Shown: in pieces, positions 30,806-44,600 of the stretch
Layout of the letters: every line of letters starts with the position of its first letter
Position numbering within the stretch: the stretch's first letter is position 1
Assembly (NCBI RefSeq): GCF_042242105.1
Contig: NC_092028.1
Location: 10,153,338 to 10,217,337 of the forward strand
Direction of reading: 5' to 3'
Origin: Pempheris klunzingeri
Lineage: Eukaryota; Chordata; Actinopteri; Acropomatiformes; Pempheridae
Length of the DNA: 64,000 nucleotides
Translations under genes and position numbers: made by a program
Notes under the pieces: model-generated
What the model was told of the DNA's origin: nothing
Seen by the model: the letters and a program-made list of their open reading frames with translations, nothing else
The model's database searches: none

Positions 30806-33713
30806 ATGTCGGAGAACTGCGCACGTCTGAACAAATTCAAGAACAAAGGCAAAGACGCCAATGTGAGTTTACCCGGAACAAGCTTCTTTTGGCGTCGTAT
30901 TTATTATCCAGGAGTTACGTTTATACATGTGTGACCTTTGGTTTTTTTTATTCTAAAATAAATGTAGGAACTTCGACGCAGGAGAGTGGAGGTGAACGTC
31001 GAGCTCCGCAAGGCCAAGAAAGATGACCAGATCTTCAAAAGAAGAAATGTGTCGGCATTTCCTGACGAGGCCACTTCTCCCCTTCAGGAAAGAACCCCAA
31101 ACTGTCAGGTGAGCCTTTTAAACTTCATCATTTAAATCCAGTAAGCGTTTAAAACCACTTGATCTAATGCAAAAGTCACAAATATGCAGTCGAGACCTCT
31201 AAAAATGAGTTTATTCGGCTCAATGGTGATCTATAAGACTGCTGGTGTTATTGAAAATGTGCTTTCTCCACATGATGCAGTACAGAATAAGAACCAGTGC
31301 AAGAAAACTGCAGTTAAACCAACTCTTCTGACAGTCTCAAAAAGAACTATTACATTCACAAAGCTAGCAGGGATATTACATTTGTTTCCATGTCATGCAT
31401 AACTATTCACTTGCTGTCCGTGCCTTAAATCATGACTAATCTATGTGTGAACTGGCAGGCCGTCAGACCCTGGACAGTTGAAGAGATTCTCACAGGAGTG
31501 AACAGTGGCAACATCGAGTCCCAGCTCCAGGCCACACAGGCTGCACGGTAATAAGGCTTCATTACAGAGCTTAATGCAGAAAAGCTTTAATGTTCACTCA
31601 AACTGACTCTTTACCGCCACGGTGACTCATTTTTACTGCATTGTCGTGAACGCAGGAAACTGCTGTCTCGTGACAAGCATCCTCCCATTGACCAGATGAT
31701 CAGTGCCGGTCTGATCTCCAAGTTTGTCGCCTTCCTGGGGCTGAGCGACTGTCCTCCAATCCAGTTTGAGGCCTCCTGGGCGCTGACCAACATTGCGTCT
31801 GGGACATCTGCTCAGACGGCTGCAGTTGTTGAGGGCGGGGCCGTTCCTGCCTTCATTAGCCTGGTCACATCCCCCCACCAGCACATCAGCGAGCAAGCGG
31901 TCTGGGCCCTTGGAAACATTGCTGGTAATTGACAAATTCTATTATTAATGGGGCCGTTAATACATTTTTTAAAATTATATTTAGGTGTGATCATGACTAT
32001 TCGGATAGATGCAAAGTTCATATTTGTAATTTTTGCTGTTTAGGTGATGGATCAGCTCTTAGAGACAAGGTCATCAAGCATGGTGCTGTGGCCCCTCTGC
32101 TCAGTCTGCTGGCAGTGCCGGACCTGTCTGTATTTAGTGTAAGTATTTTAAATGCCATATTTCTAAAGGATTCATTAACCTTTTTTAAAAGAGAAATTTA
32201 TATTATATCAAAAATGACTTAATCATCTGATTCAATCCTTTATTCTCCTTATTGCCCACTAGAGGTTGCCCTAACTCAACTGAAAGCTGCTCTATGTCAG
32301 ACTAATGTTTGCCCCTCTCGTGTACTTGGTCTCTTTGCAGCCCGGATACCTGAGAAATGTCACATGGACTGTGTCAAACCTCTGCCGCAACAAGAACCCC
32401 ACTCCTCCCCTGAATGCTGTCCAACAGATCTTACCCACTCTCGTTCGTCTATTACACTGTGACGACCCGGAGGTGTTGGCCGACGCGTGCTGGGCTGTTT
32501 CATACCTGACAGATGGCTCTAATGACCGCATTGAGGTGGTCCTCCAAACCGGCATAGTGCCTCGCCTAGTGAAGATGCTTGGCTCTGAGGATCTGCCTAT
32601 CGTTGTACGTATAAAGTTGTGTGTTTTGTATAAGTGCTCTCTGTGTACTTGTGGGTGATGTGCATAACTCATGTAGTCTGGCATGGTGTTATGACCACGA
32701 AGCCTCTGGCTCTCACAGGCTACAGAATGACCCCTTTTGCCTCCCCTCAGACCCCTGCGCTGCGCGCCATCGGCAACATCGTGACTGGTACAGATGAGCA
32801 GACTCAGGCGGTGCTGGATGCCGGGACCCTGTCCATGTTCCCCAAGCTGCTGCGCCATAAAAAAGCCAACATTCAGAAGGAGGCCGCCTGGACTCTGTCC
32901 AACATCACAGCAGGAAAGGACGCCCAAATCCAGGAGGTCATCAACGCAGGCCTGGTTCCGTACATGGTTGATGTACTTTTGCGGGTATGTTTATTTTTAA
33001 ATTTTGATTAGTTTCCCTGGTGGGGAGAATATCACCTCAGGTTGAAGAGAGAAGACGTCATGTCTGTGGCTAATCATTCCCTCCTTTTTCTCTGCAGGGT
33101 GACTACAAAACTCAAAAAGAGGCTGTGTGGGCTATTACAAACTTCACCAGTGGGGGCACTATTCAGCAGGTGGTTTACCTTGTTCAGGCCAATGTGCTTG
33201 AGCCTCTTCTGAAGCTACTCTCCTCTAAGGACAGCAAAATTGTCCTCGTCATCTTGGATGCCATCACCAACATCTTTATGGTGAGTGCATTGTCATGGAA
33301 AAGTAAAGACCAGAGGTGGCAAGATGGCTGTGAAATACATCATACTAATGTGTGGAGTTTCCCCCCCCCCTCCCTCAGGCTGGGGAGAAAATTGGGGAGT
33401 CAGACAAGCTGAGTCTAATGGTTGAAGAATGTGGCGGATTGGACAAGATCGAAGCTCTGCAGGGTCATGAGAATGAGATGGTGTACAAAGCTGCCCTCAA
33501 CCTGATTGAGAAATACTTCTCTGAAGAGGTACGTTTCTCTTCGAAATGTTAACTTTTTATGCCCATCAGTGGTTTGTGCCACATTATATTTTATACTGAC
33601 TTTGATTTGCTTTTCCGATAAAGGAGGAGGTGGTGCAGAGTGTGGTCCCTGAAGTGACCAGTGACGGCTACGCATTCCAAGTCGGTGAAAACCAGAGCAC
33701 TTTCAATTTCTAG
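30806..33713 (+). CDS. kpna2: Importin subunit alpha (KPNA2 type), 10 coding exons
   Basis: This is the nuclear import adaptor that binds classical nuclear localisation signals and importin beta. Exons: 30806-30862, 30968-31108, 31459-31547, 31656-31924, 32044-32138, 32341-32604, 32751-32984, 33098-33280, 33379-33528, 33624-33713. The total is 1572 nt, 523 residues (human KPNA2 has 529). The importin-beta-binding domain is at residues 1-60 with basic [20 protein letters not shown]. Armadillo repeats follow, with the Trp-Asn ladder that holds NLS peptides: [65 protein letters not shown]. The C-terminus [20 protein letters not shown] followed by ...STFNF is the CAS-binding end. The call to the KPNA2 subfamily rests on the TFNF tail, the [19 protein letters not shown] block and its place beside BPTF. 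No frame breaks. Confidence 0.96.
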
Positions 33714-33854
33714 ATGATTTTCTAAAACCTCTTCTCTCCACTGAACTGTACCCTCGTTGCTACCATTTGTCCTTTTTCATGTAATTGTGATGTTTTTCTG
33801 TTCTTTGTATGTGTTGTACATACTGTTTTAATATGGCTGATAAAACATGATGTA

Positions 33855-33860
33855 AATAAA
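33855..33860 (+). promoter_or_regulatory. Polyadenylation signal AATAAA, KPNA2
   Basis: AATAAA 142 nt after the stop codon, followed by a GTGTGTGTGGGTTG GT-rich element, the expected downstream signal. Confidence 0.85.
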
Positions 33861-33879
33861 GTTGTCAAATTGTGTGTGT

Positions 33880-35149
33880 GGGTTGTTTGTTTTGTTTTTT
33901 TATTAGCCATAAAGTGTATTTACTTTTTTTTAAATCTGTCATTGTAGACTCGAACAGTAGTATCGTAGATGGTTACATTTACAGTAAGTACAAGTTGGTT
34001 ACAATAGCACATGTATAAATGCCAATTCATGACTTGAAAGAGATCTCTTTTTGCTTTTGGCCTAACTCTGTTGACCAAATTGGCATTTTTATGACAAGAA
34101 AACTACCAGTATGGTGGCAAGTAATAAATCCTGTACTGTCACATGAATCTGCCATATTTTTTCTGCTTTTTACTCAAAATCTTGAAGCTGCATTGTCCCT
34201 TGTTTTCTGCATTAGAGAAAGGATCTCCTAACAGAAGTTCTGTTCTCTGAAGAGCTAAAACAGACAAATGGAAGCAGCTATTTCTTAATGAGAACGCTGA
34301 AATGAAATTGAGTGGCTACATGCCAGGCTGGGTGACCAAATGGTTTGCTGCACATACAGACTCGTAATGAATGACGCTCCAGTTCAGGGTGCTTCCTCTA
34401 GCTAACCAACTGGAGCTGGTTCTCCCTGCAATCTGGTTCACAAAATTAAATCTAGCAGCCACATAGTTAAAGGTGAACGGGGGGGGGGCTGCCATCTTAC
34501 ACTTGGTCCTGTGTATTCCTTCTCAGCCTGTTACCTATTATAAATAAACTTTTTCCTCTTAAATTACCGCTCCCAGCTATGAAACAACCTTGTGCATGAC
34601 CACAATTCCATTTTTGCACTTTGAGTTCTATACAAATGAAATAAAGCAGATAGAACTTGTTAATAAATGAGCTTGAGAGGCGCTGCTGGATGAATTTGTC
34701 ACACGTGGACACAAATATAACCTTCGGAGTGCAAAATGTTTTGCCGCCATTCACATACTTTCAATTCAACTTTACTCTTTGTAACGTGAATGCTTTAATT
34801 CTACAATTTATTTTAATGTGATATAATTATTACTTCCATTAACCTTCCAGAGTTATTCAAAGTCCTGTCTCATAGTATAATCTTCAACATAATGTGGCCA
34901 TTGTTAATATTATTAAGGACATCTGTGCTTTTTCCACTATAAAGACAAACTGCTGTAGGGGAAAAAACTATTATTCTAAGAGTGTCTTAACATTTACTTT
35001 TGACATAAATAAGTGTGTTGGTGGAAAGGGGGCCCACAGTTGTACAGATTGTGTTTACGCCCCTGTTGAAACTCATAAATTGCCACAAACAGGGGGGTGG
35101 CTGTGCTGTGCTCGCTTGTGCCATCAAAGTTTAAAAAAAAAGAAAAGTG
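33880..35149. other. KPNA2-SMURF2 intergenic segment
   Basis: AT-rich, no gene recognised. There is a run of ten or so G near 34479-34488. GC content rises from about 35150 toward the SMURF2 start. Confidence 0.6.
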
Positions 35150-35663
35150 AGGGGACAATCTGTCTGTGAGTTACGGCGAGGTGCCACATGTTGGAGAAGT
35201 GTTTCACTCCCCCAAAGTGTGCTGTCGTCACCGGTGAGCTCCTACCAGCAGCCTCCTGTAGTGGATCCTCACCGGAGGACTCCGCACTTCATCTGTGGCC
35301 GAGCGGAGAGGAGGACCCGGTCCGAGGCGCAGGCTCCTTCCCAAGATGTGAAGCCAACACGCCGTGTTACAGCGCCGCGACTCCGTAGTAGCTCCTTTCA
35401 CCGGGGACGAACCGTTCGTAGTAAATGCACTTTGCAGCGGTGCTACACTCGCGATTTTCTTTTCTTTTCTCCTCTTTTTTCCCTTCAATTCCTTACGTTT
35501 GCGAGCGATCGCTATGGCAGTTCAGTTCACATCCGGGCCACAATGCCTTGACTCCATTATTGTCTAAAACTGGCGGAGGGGTTGTTAAACCTTATTTATT
35601 ATTATTTTTTACAATTAACCACACATTTTTATAACGTGCATTGAAGGCTGCAACCAAGAGGAG
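35150..35663 (+). promoter_or_regulatory. SMURF2 promoter and 5' leader
   Basis: CpG-rich segment without a TATA box. Several small upstream reading frames precede the SMURF2 start: a start-stop ATGTGA at 35346-35351, an 18-codon-class frame 35514-35567, and ATGCCTTGA at 35543-35551. Whether all lie in the transcript depends on the unmapped start site. The T-rich stretch 35454-35490 could alternatively be an acceptor tract. Confidence 0.55.
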
Positions 35664-38600
35664 ATGTCTAACCAAGGAGTCCGGCGGAATGGCCCCGTGA
35701 AGCTGCGACTAACAGGTAGCTAGCTTTTAAATCCCCGTGTATATTCCCCCACACACTAGCTGTGAGGGCTCTGTCTATTTGCTGGATGGAAACAGTTCCC
35801 ATGGGCCATGGAGTTGGCTTACCGCCGGTTGTTTCTCCCGTCATTTCTACGGTTTTATTAACAGCTACAATGCATTTTAAATAACATTGTTCTCACACTG
35901 TTAGCTAACATTGGAAAGCCGGCCGGCTGTACTTGTAGATAACGCTGAATTAGGATATTGGTGTTCTTGGAAATAGTCTGAACCTTGTGACTGTCGCCAG
36001 CAAGCACCATCAGCCATAACACGGGTCCCGGAGTCTGGTAGCTCTAGATTGTGTTTTATTGTGATTTAGCCTGTTGTCGCTCGGCGAAACCGACATGTGG
36101 GCAGCTATGTAACGTCTCTATTTAACCTATAGTTATAAATGTTTTCAATGCAAGGGTGCTGGCTGAGTGTCTCACTGTTCTGCTGACAGACGGGGCTCAC
36201 ATAAAGTTGGCTAGCCGAAGTTAGCTTAGCCAGACAGCCTGCCAGCTAGCTATAAACAAGCCTTTATGCAGGAACAAGCCTCGGCTGAGATGACAGGCAG
36301 ATCCACAGGTCTGCAAGCGCCACTGAACAGTAAGCAGTGTCCCATAACTGACAGGCAGCTGCCTCCTTTTGATTGTTACTGTTGTTAAAACAGGTCACCA
36401 TTCAGTTGTGTTACTGCAGCCTGGATCATGCTTTTCCAGCATGATCCACGCTTAAAGTTGGCTCTTTTCAGACAGTCATTTCTTGTTTGGCTATCTCTCT
36501 CCCTCCCCCAGCTGTTTGGTTTGTGCAGCAAAAGAAAGGTTTACATGAGAGCACTCTGTTTTGACTGGGGGAAGTGGCTGACAGCTGCCCCCTTGTCTTG
36601 ATGTAAGTCCAGGATCTGACCTGAATCAGATTCCACGGCGGTCTTTTCTATCAGGAAGGGCCAAGTGAAATATTTAAGCTGGTGCAGTCTCTGATAGGAG
36701 TAAGCGGAGACAACAGGGATGGGTCTTAATCGGATTGATTTAATGAGCTGGAGGTGTAAGATGGCCAAAGACACCAAGCTTTGAGCAGCATCTTTATAGC
36801 TGTCAGGAGTCATTCAGAGTTCACTACATCAGGAAAAGAGTCAAAATGTTGCACCCAGCATTCATGATATGATGCAAGTTTGAAATCAAGCGCTTTTAGG
36901 GTCTTTTGCTCCCAAAACAGCTGTTGCTAAAAAAAAATAAGTATCTGATTTGAAAAATGGACAACTTTGATTTTGAACATTTTACAATCAGATATTGTAA
37001 AAGTTATGACAGGGCATCAGTTTGCTAGTTTCTTACGCTGCACGAAATTTCCATCCTGCTGGACGTGGGATGTGTTTTTGCTCATCTAACAACTGCGCGA
37101 CTCTCGGTCTGTATATCTTTCCGTGGATTCATTTCAGTACCACTAGCAATAAATCCTCAGGGCAAATTTCTTTCCGAATTATGTAATATCGTGCCATGTC
37201 ATCCACATGGTCAGCCCTGTCCCATATCTGAGCTCACTGCGTTCCCCTTTCTGTTGCACTCCAGCTTGGGGAGCGTAGCAGAGTATAGCAGAGCAGCGCG
37301 TGGCTCCGGGCAGGAGAGGAAGCTCTATAGGAAGGCAGCCTTCGGGTGGTGCAGCCCAAGTGCTCACTTTTAGCAGAGAGCCTTCACTACACACACTGTC
37401 ATTATGTGTTTCTTTGTTTAGCGCTGCACAGCTGTGTATACTAGGCTGATTAGATTGCTGCGCAGGGAGTAATGGGCCCAGAGAGCGTCATTGCGACATT
37501 GTAGCTGCATGTTGTCATCTGCAGTCGAGCTGATTTTTGACACATAGCTGCCGATGAATTTGTTTCCAGGCAGGTTGTGAATGATGAGTTGCTACATTTG
37601 AACAGGCCTGTAGCTGTTTGTGCTGTAGGCGTCTCTCCTTGCTGACAACCCCCCTGTCCATTTGAACCAGATGTTGCAGATGTTTGCCAGCTATTAAACT
37701 GGAAAAATATGGCAAGCAAGCTGCTAAAACTAACACTTGGGGTGAGAATTGCCCCTTGACTACACAGGACAGGTTTCCATTATACTCTACAGCTGATCAC
37801 TCCTAAATTATGGGACACACAAACACAGTTAATGGCAAAACATGCATGATCTACCGAGTCATAAATTACATCATTGCAGCACGGCTCATTGCTTTGTCTG
37901 ATCATTCTTAAATTCTGTCATGCAGACATGGCTAATGGTATAATGTGCACAACTATCCGTGCAACCATAAATGTGATGACACACAGCTGAATGCCAAGTC
38001 ACAGCGTTCCCCTCGATATGATTAAGACTTTGCAGAAAAGCGAACGTATCCCTTCGATCTGTCACGGACTGTGAATCACGAGCCGGCTGTCACATTGAAG
38101 TGAAAACAGACTCAAAGTCAACAGTATTCTGTCTTTGCCCCTTTGAATAAATCTTCTGCCCACAAAGATGCACAACAGAATAATAAATGAGCTGACGTTT
38201 GTTTTGATTTTCTGGTCCGATTCAGATTCTTGACATTTATTGGCCTTTTTGTCTCGGCTAGGAGTTTACATGTGACTTGTTAAAGCATATGGTTTGCTCA
38301 TCTGAATTCTTTGGCGCGGTGCAGACTAGTGAAGAGAGCTATCTCAGTGGGATTCCCTAGAATTCTCCATTCGCATTCCCACCTCTTCCTCTCTGAGTCA
38401 CTCCTGTTCTTTCCGACTGTAAGCTTCTTCCCCCTCAGACCAAGTCCAAGGCATATTTCACTCCCACCCTTGCTAACCGAGCTTCCTCCGAGCGCTCTGA
38501 TTCTCTTTCTGTCTGATGGACTCTCCATCTCTTTCCTTTCAATCGGCTGGTGTTGCAAATGACCAGGATTTGATGGCGCTGCGGCCGATTCTCCAAATAG

Positions 38601-41600
38601 AAGAGCCCCTGTTCATTTTCCTTGTAAGATGACTGACAGCTGAATGGACACAGATGCTGCTGCTTGAGAATAAAACTGACGTATTTTAGAGATACAACAA
38701 AGACCCCGGGGGTTCACACTGGCCCTCTGTGTGGCGCTTTGAGTGAAAGGCTTTGGTCTCTCCTTTTTAGCGCGAGTCCTCGCTTTCTCAGTGCAGCTTG
38801 GTCTTGCTCTAGTCAACAGATTGGGGTACACTGGGCACAGATGGGGCTGTGGAGGCACAGGACCTGATGATCAAGACTGTTTTAATGTGGTCTGAGCTGG
38901 CGCTTGGTACATTCATGTGGTCTCAGTCAGAGCCGGTTTTACAGAGTGGCTGTATGGAAGTGATTTGGGTTCATCTGGGTGTTCAGACAGGATACGTTGT
39001 AAATACACAGCGACTAGCAGCATGTGATGAACTGTTGACTCCACTGGCCCATCACAGACGTGCAGTTTGAGCAAACATTTCCCCCTTTTACTTAAACAAG
39101 AGGTGAAAGAAAACAAATATAACGGCGGCAAAAGACCAGAAAAAAAGAGAATGGGCTGGGGGGGGGGGCAAAAAGGGAACGTAACGAGCAATTACTGCAC
39201 ATCATTTGTAAACATTTTCCTTCCCCCTGCTGAGAGCCTCCCATAATTTTAAATTGTTCCATCAATTAATTGACTGGCTGGGGTTGGCTTTCCTGTTGGT
39301 TCAGCTGCTCTTCAATGAGGACAAAGCCTTCTGCGGTTGCTCTACCCTCAACCGCCGCCAGCAACGGCCCGGAGGAGACCAGATGTAGCAGAGAGAGAGA
39401 TGGAGAGAGAGAGTGGGCAGCTTCTTAGAGAGGAAGTGCTCCCCAGACCCGAACACTTGTCCAAACGTCACCCCTGACAGGTGGGGAGCAGAACAGTCCA
39501 GAAACCCCTTTTTGAGGTTCCCCTGTAATAATAAAGCAAAGAATTGCTATTCCTCAGTGGGACATTAGGCGTCTTGTGTGTTGCTTAGAGCGCTGGGTGG
39601 CTTACAGCTCTGTCCTGTCACTGTATTATAACAGCGTGCCATGGGTTTGATTAGTGGGCGGCATGTGTGGTTTGGGGAAATTGGCTCTTCCTGCTGAGTG
39701 CAGCATCAACAGTTGAGAATGGCCGCTTTGCAACATTAACAACAGATAATATTTTCCTGTATCCACACACCCTATTTTATTTGGTGCCAGAAGGAACAGA
39801 GAAATTACCTACCATGTTCTCTGTTTATATATGACTGTGTTACAGCAGTGGTTCCCAAGCAGGGCGCCTTCACGGACAAATGGTTGGAATAGTTAGCTAA
39901 TTGGCTTGTTTAAAACTCCCACCGGCAGATGTGTTCTCTGGTGTTGTATCATTCCGTGCTTTTCCACCCAAGATCATTCCTTCTCTGAAAATGCACCTGA
40001 ATGTGTTTTTTGAGTTATGTAGTCAATATGCTGGAAGCCATGCTTGATTACAGTTCATGAAGAATGTAGATTATTATGGTCTATTCAGCCAAGATGAGTC
40101 ATATACGACTTTACGTCCCACTTCAGGATCTATACACTTTGCCACATTGCAGGCTTGCACTGGTCGTGTGCCTCCCGCAGCACTGTCAGAGGCAAAGAGT
40201 GCAGAGAGTGAGAGCGTCTGTTTGGCCTCGGAGAAGTGCTAATCCTCCTGGGTGGTTTGGGAAAGACCTTCTTCAAAGGCCTGCTCTCTTAACCTGGCTG
40301 TGCTGGTTAATGGGTCAGAACTGGATTAGTGGTGAGTGCGAGGGAGGGCAGCTCCAGTGAGAACTAAACTGATTCTTGTCCGCAGGCTCTCCCCCTATCG
40401 TTCCTCGCTGGCTGTTCTTCGCGCTGTCCCTCCTACCGCCCTCGCCCCTCCATTTCTCGCCTATTTTCCAAACTAGTGCACCGTTTGATGTTAGAAACTC
40501 CACTTGGGGGTATTTTTTTTTTATCAGCTGTGGCTCCATGCATATCCAATGTCAGTCTAGTGTTTGACTTTGGATGCCCTTTCTGCAGACAGTCTGCACT
40601 GAAGAGTAATACACTCTGCATCAGACGTTTTTCAGTATGGCTCGTTTTATTGATCAGCTGAGCCTTATTGCATTGTCTGTCACAGATGCTGTGGACAAGT
40701 GAGCAATTACAGGCTTTGTTGGGTTGCATTATATGTAGAAAGCATGCACTATGTGATACTGCATGTGTGAAAAAGTTGTATAAAGCCTTTTGCTAGGGAG
40801 CTATGAGGTATCTAAAAATATTTTAAAAAATATTACCAAAAATTTATACCACGTTATTTTCAGTGACAGTTTTAACCTGTATGAAGTTTGTACACGTTTT
40901 TAGAGGTGTAGCCTGTCCTGTCCCTTTAGATAAATAAAGTTAATACTTGGATGATAAAATATGTAAATGGTATGTATGCGTATTGAACTGAAAGATAAAT
41001 AACTTTGACAAGATAAACAATGAGCAGCCCCTGGCATCATTAATCACAGCAAAGAGTGTCATCATGAGCAGCGTGGCCAGCATCACCTCTAACACTGTGA
41101 AAAATGAACAAAGAAAATACTTACTGCTTATTAAGCCTTTAACCTGATAAAGTCAAATGACTTATGTCAATGACTTATTTAGCAACTCAAAGTAACGATC
41201 ACATCTATATTGAGTCCAATGAATAATCTAGTGCTGCTCAATTAGCAAATGCAACTTTTACTAATACCAGACAATATAACAACAAATTCCTTCATGGCTT
41301 TTGCGTAGCACTGAGTGTTGCATACGTTGCTCTGCTAATCAAGGGTGCAATACTCGGGGATCCTTCATGTGTCCACTAGCTTGAGCGACTCTTTCTCAGA
41401 GCTAACGGCACAGATGCCCTGACAAAGTTCACAAACGCTAAACATGCAGATGTTGATACATAACCACGCAGTATTTGATTGAATAACACTAAAACAAACA
41501 TATTATGCTAACTTTTCGACAATTCCATCACTCCGATGGAGTAGTACTTGAACTATACGTACTCACAAGACATTATTTCAACCTTGTCGCGTTTATTTCT

Positions 41601-44600
41601 TAATAATATAAAAAACACTGCTAGCAAGGCTCTCCTGAATCTCTAGCAGAAATGTTGTCGGTCGAGTTGCATTGTGGGTAATATCGGCTCCAGGTATAGG
41701 ATAGATGATATTTCTGGTTCTGCTGCATGGATTTTGTCTTCGACTTTTTTCTCAACCATCTATCGTTTATATGGAGCAAGGCTGTATCAGTGGCAAAGTC
41801 TTTAATATCAACAATTTCAGCAACAATTTGTATTTGACAGTGAAATGTTTTGCTGAGGTACCACCTGTCTACACAGCTAAACCTAGATTTGTGGTGCCAT
41901 TCTGTTGACCGTTCAAAAACGTTACGTTGGAGAAATGGACTTTGCCACAGCTCTGATAAAGTAAGAGAGAGCAGGAACTGGTTTTATGATTATACACTCA
42001 GTCACATATCAAACATGGAGAAAGACCGTGCTTGTAGACAGCTCCTTAATATACCTTGTTCTTCCTGAAAGGAATTGAAGAAGGAATGGAGTGACCCTTT
42101 ACAATGTGTCCATTGTGAAAATCCGTCATACTGTAATGGTGAGAACTGCTTTATATTTGCTGCCACAGTAAAGCCTCGCTATCTCACATTCATTAACAGT
42201 CTCAAACATCTATGAATTTTGTGTTGGTTAGAGAAAAAAGTGTAATGGCCCCCCTTCATACCCATTCCCAGTTAATAATGGTATGCTGGTACAGCAGAGC
42301 CATTTTCTTTCATCATTTTCTGGTCAATGTTACGCTGCTTGGGAAGGTTAAGGTCTTGTGGTTGTGCAGCAGTCTACAAGCCAAGGCCTCCCCTGTCACA
42401 TTCCACTTTTGATCTGAGATTGAAGCTGTGGAATTGAGCTTGTTTCCTCCTTCATTTGTTTGTAGACATGTCTGTGGTTATTATCATCTCTCAGCTGTGT
42501 GCCCTGTTGAGATCACTCAGCAAGTTTGCGCAAAGTCTCATTAGCTGTGATAAATATCCACGCATGCAAAGGTCGTTTAATTTTTCCCGTAAAGCGGAGG
42601 TGGAGGCAGGGTGGCCAGAGGGTTCCTGCCCAGCTGTCTGATCGCAGAGGGTAACCTGAGAGTAATTCTTTGACGTGTCGGCTCTGCTTTAAACCTGGAT
42701 GGACACGGGTTGATGCGATTAACTCTGACTAACCTCAAGCAGATGGGGATCTCTCAAGTCTCCAGTGTTACTGGCTGGAGGGTTGGAGGGGCTGGCGGTT
42801 TGGCGCAAAAGCCGCAAGACGCCAACAGCTGACTGGAGGCGTCTGTCCGTGCCTCGGCCTTACGTTTGAGCCCCTTCAGTCCTCTGAGGAGACGGGACCA
42901 GAGGAGAGATGTTTATATTCACACCGGATCACATTTCAAATGGCACCTCTGCCAAAGTTGAACAAATACACCGCAGGATTCCTGCGTAGTAAAAAAAAAA
43001 AAAAAAGTCTGACTGCGTACGCACAGAGGAGCAAATGTGATATTTCAACTGTGAGTTATTTTTTTTCTTAATGACGTTCTTGCCCTAGAATAATCCTAAA
43101 TATGCACAGAGGTCCATGAGTAGTCCCCATTTATTGTTTGTTCTTGATGAGTCTTGAGATTGACCCTGATGTGTAACTTCTTGATAAGTTGCGGCTTGAT
43201 TTATGGGAAATGCATTGTCAAACTAAATCCGAAACTGGGAGTGCCAAGTGCCCTATGAATCAGCTCTCAGCTCTCAGACAGATGCTGCAGAAACTGTTGT
43301 TAGTCATTTTAGGAGTGTTTAGAAATGTAGCCTAATATTTGCTTCTACAAAGGCGAAGCACCTGATGTACTAATTTATTGCCCAGAGCTTTAGACTGTAA
43401 GAGTGTTCAAGTGATGATTTTGTAAGCCAGCCCGGGTGTTACTTCTACCTCAGTTTCCCACGACTGAATGAAATTGTTGTTTGGGTTTGGGATAAATTGA
43501 GAAAATAAGCTCAGACTTGTGATGGTCACATGTACCACTCTCCACAAAACAACACTTTTTTTACTCTTGCTTGTGTGTGTGCTTGTGTTTAAGTTCCATA
43601 TTTTTATTTTGAAAGGCTCTGCATATCACTGAGGCCTCTATCGAGCTCCACACAGCATCCTTAAAAACAACCTCAGCCAAGGTCTGGCTTCATTTGACAA
43701 CCCAAGCAGTGAGGGATGATTTCATCGAAGCTTGGCTAAATTTGGGTCAGACATGATGACACACGTCCCGTAGACACATGTCGTCTAATTCAAACATGAC
43801 TTGCAGCTTGTAGTAAAAGCTGTTAATGGTGTGCACCTGCACTCAGCAGCATTCGGTCATGGCTTTTAATCAAGGGACCACCATTGCATCTCAGTAAGAC
43901 GCAGGGGCTTATTATTGAGGACGAACACGTCATGTCTCGCAGAAATGAGCTGTGGATAAATTGGCTTCATCCTGTATAGCTGGACGGTCACTAGTCAGTC
44001 CAGAACTACTTTGCTCATGTCCTCCACATTTTCCATTTAATCCCAGCAAAGACAATCAGTTGTAGTCAAATAATTTGTTGATTGACAGGAAAAATACTGA
44101 ATGCCAAACATTCTGTGATTCAGCTTCTTCCTAAAAGAGTGATACACTGTTCTAAGTTGAATATCTTTGGGCCTTGAACTTTTGGTCAAACTAAAAAAAG
44201 ACATGACCTCAGGGTCTGTGAAGTTGTGATGGGCATTTTCTTTAAGTTTCATAGACTAAATGATGAACAAGTTATTTGAACTAATAATCCGCAGATTAAT
44301 CAACAATGAAAATAATTGCTAGTTGCAGTGCCTATTCTCAAGACAGAGCAGTAGTTGGCTGTGCAGCGCTTTCATCTGTGATTACGACATGATTACTGTC
44401 CTGATTCTTTAAAGCGGCTGAGGGTCCTCCCAGTCCAACACATTCATTGGCAAGGTGCACGGTATGAAAGGAAAAATATGGCTGGGCGGCAATGATGTAA
44501 CGCTGCTCCCAGATGAAGTTGTTAAATCATTCTTAGAAACTAAAACTCCCCAGCAAAGTGGAGACGCAAAGCAGCGTTTCTGGCATTTAACACAGAAGTG

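Noticed and set aside
41060..41700. AT-rich block with CATTGTGGGTAATATCGG at one end, suggestive of a transposon edge
   Set aside because: I found no inverted partner, target duplication or coding remnant, so I do not call an element.
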